NCBI GenBank assembly: GCA_018894075.1
Contig: JAHIEB010000079.1
Location: forward strand, 1 to 9,203
Length of the DNA: 9,203 nt
Reading direction: 5' to 3'
Source: Patescibacteria group bacterium
GTDB lineage: Bacteria; Patescibacteriota; Minisyncoccia; Minisyncoccales; Staskawiczbacteraceae
Shown: positions 1 through 5,565 of the stretch, one piece after another
Position numbering within the stretch: the stretch's first letter is position 1
Layout of the letters: every line of letters begins with the position of its first letter
Translations under genes and position numbers: made by a program
The notes under the pieces: model-generated
Databases searched by the model: none
The model's input: the letters and a program-made list of their open reading frames with translations, nothing else
What the model was told of the DNA's origin: nothing

Positions 1-221
1 GTCTTAATGGAGACAGCGGATTTGAACAAGCTTACGCGGCTGCAGTGGCCCAGAAAAAACCAGGCGGAACAGATGACTGCAACGACAGCATAAATGCATG
101 GGCAGCTTGGGTCCAGCTGAATAATTCATCTGGAGGCGATAAGTGGTGGTGCGTTGACAGTGCTGGAGCGAAAGAAGAATTAACCACAGATCCGGGAGTA
201 AGCGCAACACTTTGCCCGTAA
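1..221 (+). CDS. Major type IV pilin-like protein, C-terminal end (5' truncated)
   Basis: This is an open reading frame entering from the left edge; the first complete codon is at position 3 and it ends with TAA at 219-221, leaving 72 residues. The sequence has the look of the C-terminal half of a GspG/PilA-type pilin of Patescibacteria: an aromatic stretch (WAAWVQLNN), then a WWCVDS motif, and a cysteine next to the C-terminus (TLCP). Three cysteines are visible (DDC, WWC, TLC), two of which could form the C-terminal disulfide common in major pilins. The N-terminal methylation motif and helix lie outside the window, so the family call rests on this tail and on the pilD and minor pilin genes directly downstream. 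A terminator follows at once, which suits a separately transcribed, abundant fibre subunit. Coding on the opposite strand here is judged a shadow. Confidence 0.75.
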   Translation, partial: LNGDSGFEQAYAAAVAQKKPGGTDDCNDSINAWAAWVQLNNSSGGDKWWCVDSAGAKEELTTDPGVSATLCP

Positions 222-255
222 AAAGAACAGCGCTCTTTTTAGGGCGTTTTGTTTT
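222..255 (+). terminator. Intrinsic (rho-independent) terminator after the pilin gene
   Basis: Directly behind the pilin stop codon, CGCTC (231-235) pairs with GGGCG (242-246), with one G-U wobble, around a six-base loop (TTTTTA). The stem is followed by TTTTGTTTT (247-255). An A-rich run upstream (about 220-230) can pair partly with this T-tract and lengthen the stem. The core stem is short (5 bp), so termination may be partial and some read-through into pilD is possible. Strength was judged by eye; no folding energy was computed. Confidence 0.75.
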
Positions 256-266
256 ACATCAAATTC

Positions 267-281
267 TGCTAAAATACACTA
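267..281 (+). promoter_or_regulatory. Extended -10 promoter of the pilD operon, leaderless start
   Basis: TGCTAAAAT (267-275) fits an extended -10 element (TGn followed by a TATAAT-like hexamer). Only six bases separate it from the ATG at 282, so a start point about seven bases past the -10 hexamer falls on or next to the A of the ATG. This implies an mRNA with no 5' leader, and no Shine-Dalgarno sequence is present. A weak -35 (TTGTTT, 249-254, 15-base spacer) would overlap the T-tract of the preceding terminator. The same arrangement recurs before the gene at 5187. Confidence 0.6.
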
Positions 282-1049
282 ATGGACTTAGTTTCTGTTT
301 TCCTTTTCATACTCGGTCTTGTTATCGGCAGTTTTTTGAACTGCGTGATTTACAGGATTGAAGTAAAAAAAAGCTTTCTCTCGGGCAGGTCGTTCTGCCC
401 TTCCTGCAAGCACCAATTAAGCTGGTTGGACTTAATCCCTGTTTTGAGCTACATTCTCCTTTCTGGCTCTTGCAGATACTGCAAGAAAAGAATATCTGTG
501 CAATATCCTCTAGTAGAGATGGCAACAGGATTTTTGTTCCTTTTTCTATTTAATCCAGATCATTTTATCAGAAGCAGTTATTGGGTGATAATATTCTCTT
601 TATTCATAATTATATTCGTCTACGATCTAAAGCACTATATTATCCCAGACAAAATTATTCTGCCTGCCATCGGGGTTGCTTTAGCTTACAATACCTTCGC
701 TGTGCTAACCGGAGATTTTAGCCCCTCTTACTATTTTCAGACTCTTTGGGCTGGCACAATCCCTGCTTTGTTCTTTTTTTCCTTATTCGTCCTTTCCCGG
801 GGTAAATGGATAGGTTTTGGAGACGTAAAGCTTGCTTTAGCTATGGGTTTTCTGCTCGGTCCGAACAGGATTATTGTCGCCCTGTTTTTAGCTTTTGTTA
901 TCGGTGGTATAATAGCAGTAGGGCTGATTATTCTTGGAAAAAAGCATATGAAGGCTGAAATGCCATTTGCCCCCTTTTTGCTTTTGGGAACTGTTTTAGC
1001 GCATTTTTTGGGAAACAGCATGATAAATTATTATTTACATTTAAATTAA
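282..1049 (+). CDS. pilD: Prepilin peptidase / N-methyltransferase (type IV leader peptidase, A24 family)
   Basis: This polytopic inner-membrane aspartyl protease cuts the short leader of prepilins after glycine and methylates the new N-terminus. The 255 residues are full length for the family. The N-terminal part has the GSFLN..IYR motif (residues 16-25) and the cytoplasmic zinc-binding loop with two C-x2-C pairs (Cys39/Cys42 and Cys64/Cys67), the form associated with methyltransferase activity. The two catalytic aspartates are seen in YDLKHYIIPD (Asp115) and GFGDVK (Asp181). A late MPFAPFLLLG motif (227-236) matches the family's conserved C-terminal segment. About seven or eight hydrophobic membrane segments are visible. 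It is the first gene of the minor pilin operon and overlaps the next gene by one base (TAATG), so enzyme and substrates are made together. The ATG at 282 is the only reasonable start and lies at the predicted transcription start. The equivalent name gspO/pulO would serve as well. Confidence 0.95.
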   Translation: MDLVSVFLFILGLVIGSFLNCVIYRIEVKKSFLSGRSFCPSCKHQLSWLDLIPVLSYILLSGSCRYCKKRISVQYPLVEMATGFLFLFLFNPDHFIRSSYWVIIFSLFIIIFVYDLKHYIIPDKIILPAIGVALAYNTFAVLTGDFSPSYYFQTLWAGTIPALFFFSLFVLSRGKWIGFGDVKLALAMGFLLGPNRIIVALFLAFVIGGIIAVGLIILGKKHMKAEMPFAPFLLLGTVLAHFLGNSMINYYLHLN

Positions 1050-1708
1050 TGAAAAAAAACGGCTTCACCCTTATTGAAATGCTCGTTGTTATAGCTGTTT
1101 TCGCTGTCATATTGAGCATTGTTATTGCCAATTATCCTGAAATGAGGAGGCAACTTGCTTTGAGCAGGGCTACCCATCAGCTTATGCAGGATTTGAGAAT
1201 AGCGCAGGAAATGGGAATGTCCGCTTTTAAGGTGGATAAATATGAGAGCTGTATGGTTTCTCCTAAAACAGCACTTGAAGCAAGCATTCCTCGTATGGTG
1301 TTTAGTGCCCTGTCAAATCCAACAGCCAAAGGATACGGAGTGTATATTGATCTTAAAGACAAAGACACTAAAAAAAAGTACAAGGTTTATGCAGATACTT
1401 TGGCTGACATTACGCCGGTCTGCTTGGATCCAAAAGACCCTTGTTGGGGATATTATAACCTCGGGGACTGCGTATATAGGACAGTGGGCATTCAAGAGCA
1501 AGGGATAATAATAAAAGAGATAAAGAATATAGAGGTTGGTAAAACCGAGCTTAGCATCAATTTTCAGCCCCCTAATCCCGATACGCTGATTCAATGGCTG
1601 GCAGAGGGTCAGGACCACATAGAAATTGTGCTGGCTGTAGAAAATTATCCCGATAAAACAAAAACAATATCTGTGAATAAATCAGGACTAATTGAGATTT
1701 TGCACTAA
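1049..1708 (+). CDS. Minor prepilin, GspH/FimT-like
   Basis: This is a 219-residue prepilin with a five-residue leader ending in glycine (MKKNG) and then FTLIEMLVVIA, so the predicted PilD cut is between Gly5 and Phe6 with the conserved Glu at +5 (Glu10). A hydrophobic helix covers residues 6-27 and continues as an amphipathic helix with QDLRIAQEMGMS (47-58), as in GspH/FimT proteins. The beta-rich globular part includes GYGVYIDL (95-102), NFQPPNPD (171-178) and a final strand ending in VNKSGLIEI (209-217), a pattern usual at the end of GspH-like pilins. Four cysteines (68, 125, 132, 141) could form disulfides outside the cell. The likely role is in the pseudopilus or pilus tip priming complex. 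The start codon overlaps the pilD stop by one base; there is no clear ribosome binding site, suggesting translational coupling. The subtype (GspH versus another minor pilin) is inferred from shape and gene order. Confidence 0.85.
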   Translation: MKKNGFTLIEMLVVIAVFAVILSIVIANYPEMRRQLALSRATHQLMQDLRIAQEMGMSAFKVDKYESCMVSPKTALEASIPRMVFSALSNPTAKGYGVYIDLKDKDTKKKYKVYADTLADITPVCLDPKDPCWGYYNLGDCVYRTVGIQEQGIIIKEIKNIEVGKTELSINFQPPNPDTLIQWLAEGQDHIEIVLAVENYPDKTKTISVNKSGLIEILH

Positions 1709-2214
1709 TGTTCAGACAAAATAGAGGCTTTACAATGCTAGAGATGATAGTTGCCATCTTTATTTTAGCTGTGGCCATCATCGGCTGTTATTACGCCTTT
1801 GTCCAAATATCAAGCGCAACCGCCTTGATTTCTTCCAGACTTCAGGCCGCTTATCTTGCCCACGAAGCCTTTGAAATAGTCAGGAATATGAGGGATTCAA
1901 ACTGGTTGTCTGGGGAAGAATGGGGCGAGGGCTTTCTGACAATTTGCGCAGTCGGATGCCAGCTTGACTATAAGGCTGGGACTTATGAGGCAGATGACAC
2001 CTCTCTTGGGTATGACATTGATGACTACTTGAATTTAAGTGCAGACGGTTTCTATACCTATGCAATTGAAGGAACTCCGACCAAATTTAAGCGCAAGGTC
2101 ACCGTGTCTTCTACAGAGGACCATCTTTTTAAGGTCAGCGTCCTGATAGAGTGGTATGAATTAAACGCTGAACGCGAACTCTTTGCAGAAGAAGAACTAT
2201 ATGATTGGTATTAA
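1708..2214 (+). CDS. Minor prepilin, GspI/PilV-like
   Basis: This is a 168-residue prepilin. The leader MFRQNRG is followed by FTMLEMIVAIFILAVAIIG, with a predicted cut between Gly7 and Phe8 and the +5 glutamate at Glu12. After the membrane helix come AAYLAHEAFEIVRNMRDSNWL (47-67, read as two adjoining parts AAYLAHEAFE and IVRNMRDSNWL) and, near the end, KFKRKVTV followed by KVSVLIEWYE (142-151). From memory, both patterns are hallmarks of PilV-like minor pilins in Patescibacteria. Cys80 and Cys84 may form a small disulfide loop. The gene sits between the GspH-like and GspJ-like genes, the order H-I-J-K of classical type II secretion operons, which supports the GspI/PilV assignment. It overlaps its upstream neighbour by one base (TAATG) and its downstream neighbour by 14 bases. 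It probably contributes to the four-pilin tip complex that starts fibre assembly. Confidence 0.85.
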   Translation: MFRQNRGFTMLEMIVAIFILAVAIIGCYYAFVQISSATALISSRLQAAYLAHEAFEIVRNMRDSNWLSGEEWGEGFLTICAVGCQLDYKAGTYEADDTSLGYDIDDYLNLSADGFYTYAIEGTPTKFKRKVTVSSTEDHLFKVSVLIEWYELNAERELFAEEELYDWY

Positions 2215-2752
2215 AAAACAAAGAGGATTTACAATGATTGAGTTGGTGGTGGTAATCGCCATCTTAGCTTTGGTTATCGTCACGGCTTCTGATTTGTTTT
2301 TATCTATGATAAAGACTCAAAAGAAAATATTGGCAGAACAGGAGGTGTTAAACCAAGTCAGTTATGCTATTGAATATATGGCAAGAGCTATTAGAATGGC
2401 CAGAGCAGACGAGTTTAATACCTGCGTGGGACAGGGAGAAAGCTACGGAGTCTACAGTAATGGAATTAAATTCATCAATCACTCCAGCGAGGACATCTGC
2501 CAGGTTTTTTTATGGGATTCTGTTGATAAGGTGCTTAAAGAATCAAGGGACGGAGGGCAAACCTACATTCCCATAACCTCTAGGGATGTAATTATAAATT
2601 CATTCACGATAAAGACCTACGGCGAAGAGATGAGAGACGGGCTTCAAGCAAGAATAGTCCTAGTATTGGATTTTCAATATAGGGATTCAAATATCAGTCC
2701 CGCAAGAAAGATTATACAAACAACTATTTCTCAAAGAAATATGGGATCATGA
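2201..2752 (+). CDS. Minor prepilin, GspJ/PilW-like
   Basis: This is a 183-residue prepilin counted from the ATG at 2201. The leader MIGIKKQRG is followed by FTMIELVVVIAILALVIV, with a predicted cut between Gly9 and Phe10 and the +5 glutamate at Glu14. A TTG 18 bases upstream (2183) stays in frame and would lengthen the leader to 15 residues; the ATG is preferred because the resulting leader has the usual length and basic content. The extended N-terminal helix continues through EVLNQVSYAIEYMARAIRMA (48-67), and the C-terminal part is beta-rich with IVLVLDFQYRDS (152-163), consistent with GspJ/PilW proteins. Cys75 and Cys100 are the only cysteines. It overlaps the previous gene by 14 bases and the next by four (ATGA). 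The assignment to J rather than another minor pilin class depends on gene order as well as sequence. Confidence 0.85.
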   Translation: MIGIKKQRGFTMIELVVVIAILALVIVTASDLFLSMIKTQKKILAEQEVLNQVSYAIEYMARAIRMARADEFNTCVGQGESYGVYSNGIKFINHSSEDICQVFLWDSVDKVLKESRDGGQTYIPITSRDVIINSFTIKTYGEEMRDGLQARIVLVLDFQYRDSNISPARKIIQTTISQRNMGS

Positions 2753-3507
2753 AGATACAGAATTCAGAAAAAGGAATGGCGCTTTTAATCACTTTCTTGA
2801 TAATGGGCATTATGGTTGCCATTGTTTTGGGCATTACTGTTATTATTCTATCTGAAATAGACATCGTCAGGACAATAGGGTATTCAGTTAATGCTATTTT
2901 TGCAGCTAACACTGCAATAGAAAAATCTTTATACTATGACAGGCAGGTGGTTTTAACTGGAGAAAGAGGGATATGCGATATCTGCACCTCCTGTTTAAAT
3001 TGCACGAATTGCCTAAGGAGCGGGTTGGGTTGCGCTGACTGCACTGACTGTACCATAACCTATAACGGGTCAATAGGGGCAGAGACATATACAGCCAAGG
3101 TAATAGTGCGGGATGAGGGAGATATATACAGCGGAATCGGATTGTATAAAGGAATTTCAAGGGCTATTGACGTATCAGGCGGAACCGGTGGCGGAACAAG
3201 AGTTTATCCTCCCACTATAACCCAGGCCATTGTTGTTCCAAGGTCTGTTCCAGAGGGAATAATGCTTCTGGTTTATGCGACTATTACCCCCGACACAGGT
3301 CAGCAGTTAGACCCTGATTCAATTGTAATGAGGATTCAGCAACCTGATGAAGTAGGCTTTCCAACAGAAGAACCTGCTATTATTATTATGTCATTAACGG
3401 GCGTTAATCAATACCAGGGGTCTTGGATAGGGCCCGAAGGAGGGTATTATGTAGATATTTCAGCCTGCGACACTTTTGAAAGGTGCACAGAAGCTGAAAA
3501 TATATAA
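2749..3507 (+). CDS. PilX/GspK-like minor prepilin with cysteine-rich block and Ig-like C-terminal domain
   Basis: This is a 252-residue protein starting at the ATGA overlap with the GspJ-like gene. The leader MKIQNSEKG precedes MALLITFLIMGIMVAIVLGI, giving a predicted PilD cut between Gly9 and Met10. Position +5 is Ile14 rather than Glu, as in GspK-type pilins, which sit at the top of the fibre. After the helix, residues 76-101 hold eight cysteines (76, 79, 82, 85, 88, 95, 98, 101), seven of the gaps but one being C-x2-C. A glycine-rich hinge (SGGTGGGT, 143-150) then leads to a beta-rich domain (about 152-252) that looks like an immunoglobulin-like fold: residues 153-205 include IVVPRSVPEG and LLVYATI, and the end has GGYYVDISACD. 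Such a C-terminal module is not part of ordinary PilX/GspK and suggests a surface-exposed tip pilin. The last gene of the operon follows with a one-base overlap. Family assignment is good; the function of the added parts is inference. Confidence 0.75.
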   Translation: MKIQNSEKGMALLITFLIMGIMVAIVLGITVIILSEIDIVRTIGYSVNAIFAANTAIEKSLYYDRQVVLTGERGICDICTSCLNCTNCLRSGLGCADCTDCTITYNGSIGAETYTAKVIVRDEGDIYSGIGLYKGISRAIDVSGGTGGGTRVYPPTITQAIVVPRSVPEGIMLLVYATITPDTGQQLDPDSIVMRIQQPDEVGFPTEEPAIIIMSLTGVNQYQGSWIGPEGGYYVDISACDTFERCTEAENI

Positions 3508-5177
3508 TGAGCAAGTATTCTTTACTACTAATAATGTTCTGCATATCAACAGCAACTGCTGTGCTGGCTTTTGGCGGGGTTGGTCCTTCCTTTGAAATAT
3601 CCGACGATCCTTTGCCGCAGATAAGCAATATCACCATAACCTCTGATGTCTTGAGCACCATAATTACTGCAAACATCCAAGATACTTCAGGCGTTGCTTC
3701 AGCTGGTTTGATTCTGAAAGACAATGAAGGGGTAGAAATATCCAGCTATGTTCTTTTTGACGACGGAGCTCACGGAGATTCTGGTTCTGCAGACAGCATA
3801 TACGGGGCTTTCATATTCCCCAGCGAATGCCCTGACGGAATATATTCTTTCGATATTTTTGCTCAAGATGTTTTTGGCAATGAAAGGTATCTTTCAGATG
3901 TCGGAACAATGGCTTGCGGAGATATCTCGTGCGTTTCAAATTCCGGATATACGATATGTGCGACAGTAGATCAAGAAGTTTCAGCTTTTCAGAATTGTGT
4001 TCAAGCTGAAGGAAGGACTATCTGTATTACGCCGGGGACTTCTTCTAGCGGATTAATTGAGCCAAGCTTATCTCTGTCTGTCCCCGCTGCCAGTCAGAGT
4101 GGCGGGCAGGTTTCAATAAGTGCCACCCTTCTTCAAGGGGGTAGTCCGCTTGCTGGGAAAATAGTCACATTTACTGATGAAAAAGACGGAGTGGAAATGG
4201 CAAGCATCACAACTAATGCTTCAGGCATAGCCGCGTTTTCTTACGCATTTCCATTTTCTACAATGATAGGAGACCATACAATCGCAGCTTCTTTTGCAGG
4301 CGATGGGATAACATATACTCCTGCTAACGACAGCAAGATTATCTTTGTGGACACGGCAAGAAATACGTTTCACTATAGGCGGGAGATACGCGTTCAGAAT
4401 AATTATCCGGGGCACGATCTAATAGATTACCAATTGCCCATAATCATAAATACCGCAGAGATGGCTGGCAAGATCCAGCCGACTTGCGATGATATTATGT
4501 TCAATGAAATAGGCGGGCAGGGTTTGGAGTATTATCTTGATTCTGGGTGCGGAACAGCCGAAACTCTGTTTTGGGTCAAGAATCCATATATCAGTGGCTC
4601 AACAATCATTTATGTGTATTACGGCGATCCGTCATTTAGCTCTTTTTCTTCTGGCAAGAATACTTTTGATTTATTTGAGGATTGGGAGTCTGGAGCTCTA
4701 GATACTAGTTATTGGACAGCGGGAGGAAGCACGTCCCCTTATTGGCAGACTTACAGCAGCACCCGCTATCAAGGTTCTTATTCCGGAGGAAATAATAATA
4801 TAGGGGATGACCAGCAGTCATGGATAAAGAAAACAATAAATCTTGGAATGCAGGCTGTGCTGGAGTTTTATTGGTCTGTCGGCTCAGAGCCCAATTATGA
4901 TTATTTATACTATTGCATAAATAATGACTCTTGCACCAGGTCGGCAGGATATATCAGCAGGATATCTGATAATGTGCCATGGACGCCCGTGAGCAGGCCT
5001 TTAGCCGCAGGCCAGACAAGCATTAAATTTGCATATGCAAAAGATGGATCTGACTCATGGTGGTCTGATACTGGGTATATAGACTCTGTAAGGGTGAGGA
5101 AGTATTTAGAGCCTGCGCTTCAGCCAACATATGAATTAGGCGCAGAAGAACCTTTCTTAAATCCTTTATTTTGGTAG
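3507..5177 (+). CDS. Large secreted Ig-like / DUF2341 multidomain protein, candidate pilus-associated adhesin
   Basis: This is a 556-residue exported protein. It has a Sec-type signal peptide (basic start, hydrophobic core 5-20, likely cut after Ala21 in AVLA-FGG). Residues about 38-135 resemble the choice-of-anchor X type Ig-like fold (FDDGAHGDSGSADSIYGAF, 84-102; then DGIYSFDIFAQDVFGN, 110-125). A five-cysteine linker (137, 142, 151, 164, 173) follows. Residues about 185-282 form a bacterial Ig-like domain (GSPLAGKIVTFTD and the ITTNASGIAAFSYAF stretch). Residues about 286-392 match DUF2341: YRREIRV, DYQLPIII, CDDIMFNE, LFWVKNP, IIYVYYGDPS and FEDWESG. The remainder (about 393-547) looks like a jelly-roll binding module. 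DUF2341 often occurs in surface proteins and is suspected, not proven, to bind glycans. No sorting signal or C-terminal membrane anchor is visible. It is the last gene coupled to the minor pilins (TAATG overlap), which points to delivery to, or display on, the fibre. Binding specificity is unknown. Confidence 0.75.
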   Translation: MSKYSLLLIMFCISTATAVLAFGGVGPSFEISDDPLPQISNITITSDVLSTIITANIQDTSGVASAGLILKDNEGVEISSYVLFDDGAHGDSGSADSIYGAFIFPSECPDGIYSFDIFAQDVFGNERYLSDVGTMACGDISCVSNSGYTICATVDQEVSAFQNCVQAEGRTICITPGTSSSGLIEPSLSLSVPAASQSGGQVSISATLLQGGSPLAGKIVTFTDEKDGVEMASITTNASGIAAFSYAFPFSTMIGDHTIAASFAGDGITYTPANDSKIIFVDTARNTFHYRREIRVQNNYPGHDLIDYQLPIIINTAEMAGKIQPTCDDIMFNEIGGQGLEYYLDSGCGTAETLFWVKNPYISGSTIIYVYYGDPSFSSFSSGKNTFDLFEDWESGALDTSYWTAGGSTSPYWQTYSSTRYQGSYSGGNNNIGDDQQSWIKKTINLGMQAVLEFYWSVGSEPNYDYLYYCINNDSCTRSAGYISRISDNVPWTPVSRPLAAGQTSIKFAYAKDGSDSWWSDTGYIDSVRVRKYLEPALQPTYELGAEEPFLNPLFW

Positions 5178-5186
5178 AATAAATAT
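5172..5186 (+). promoter_or_regulatory. Extended -10 promoter overlapping the previous stop codon, leaderless start
   Basis: TGGTAGAAT (5172-5180) is an extended -10 element whose hexamer includes the TAG stop codon of the preceding gene (5175-5177). Six bases lie between it and the ATG at 5187, identical to the spacing of the pilD promoter, so the predicted transcript starts at or beside the initiation codon. No convincing -35 is visible at the expected place (about 5152-5157). No Shine-Dalgarno sequence precedes the ATG. No terminator is seen between 5177 and 5187, so read-through from the pilin operon remains possible. Confidence 0.5.
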
Positions 5187-5564
5187 ATGAAAAACATTAT
5201 AGCAGTATTGTTTTTATGTTTAGCTCTTGTAGCAGGTTTTGCCGGCGGGATAGTTTTTTGCAATTATTTTATACAGGAGGAGCCAGTCGCTGTTGAAAAT
5301 ATCAAAGAAAACAAAAGCAGTCCTGATATAGGAGATGCGATATTCAAAAATACTTATACTGACCTAATGCGGGGAGTCATCACAATCTCCGATGAAGAGG
5401 CGCATATTACCACTAAGTCACAGGACGAATATACCCTGCTTTTTTACCCGCGGTCTTTTTATGACTCAAATAATATAAAAAACGGGGATACTGTTGAAAT
5501 AGTCGGCCAGCTTTCAGCAAAAGATAGCACAATTTCGTTTGGAGAAATTAAAGTAATAAAATAA
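5187..5564 (+). CDS. Small membrane-anchored protein with OB-like C-terminal domain, function unknown
   Basis: I do not recognise a named family for this 125-residue protein. Residues 4-28 form one hydrophobic segment (AVLFLCLALVAGFAGGIVF and neighbours), either an uncleaved anchor or a signal peptide; the bulk is then expected outside the membrane. A polar, low-complexity linker (about 31-48) leads to a compact domain (about 55-125) rich in beta strands. Its strands GVITISDEEAHITTK (63-77), YTLLFYPRS (82-90) and GDTVEIVGQL (100-109), followed by FGEIKVIK, are arranged like a small OB fold of the kind found in extracytoplasmic proteins. This is a shape argument only. The gene begins ten bases after the DUF2341 protein and carries its own extended -10 motif. 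Its stop is separated by one base from the next ATG, so it heads a small group of three exported-protein genes. Confidence 0.7.
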   Translation: MKNIIAVLFLCLALVAGFAGGIVFCNYFIQEEPVAVENIKENKSSPDIGDAIFKNTYTDLMRGVITISDEEAHITTKSQDEYTLLFYPRSFYDSNNIKNGDTVEIVGQLSAKDSTISFGEIKVIK

Positions 5565-5565
5565 T

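Noticed and set aside
253..275. TTTACA (253-258) as the -35 partner of TAAAAT (270-275).
   Set aside because: The spacer is only 11 bases, too short for a standard housekeeping promoter. The extended -10 reading needs no such partner.
737..1021. A long open frame on the minus strand inside pilD (94 codons), and similar ones elsewhere, including antisense to the pilin end at 4-210.
   Set aside because: They lie opposite well-supported genes with conserved motifs, show no recognisable domain and have no start signals. They are explained as codon-bias shadows.
2183..2200. An in-frame TTG upstream of the GspJ-like prepilin that would add six residues.
   Set aside because: The ATG at 2201 gives a nine-residue basic leader typical of prepilins. 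The TTG has no ribosome binding site and would deepen the overlap with the previous gene.
1049..2830. Similar sequence at the start of the prepilin genes as possible recent tandem duplication.
   Set aside because: Only the leader and N-terminal helix (GFTxxE) are alike, which is required by PilD and fibre packing. The rest of each protein is unrelated, so these are old paralogues.
3490..3520. A frameshift splitting one large protein into the PilX-like and DUF2341 proteins.
   Set aside because: The second gene begins with its own clear signal peptide (hydrophobic core followed by an AVLA cut site), and the TAATG junction matches the other genuine junctions of the operon.
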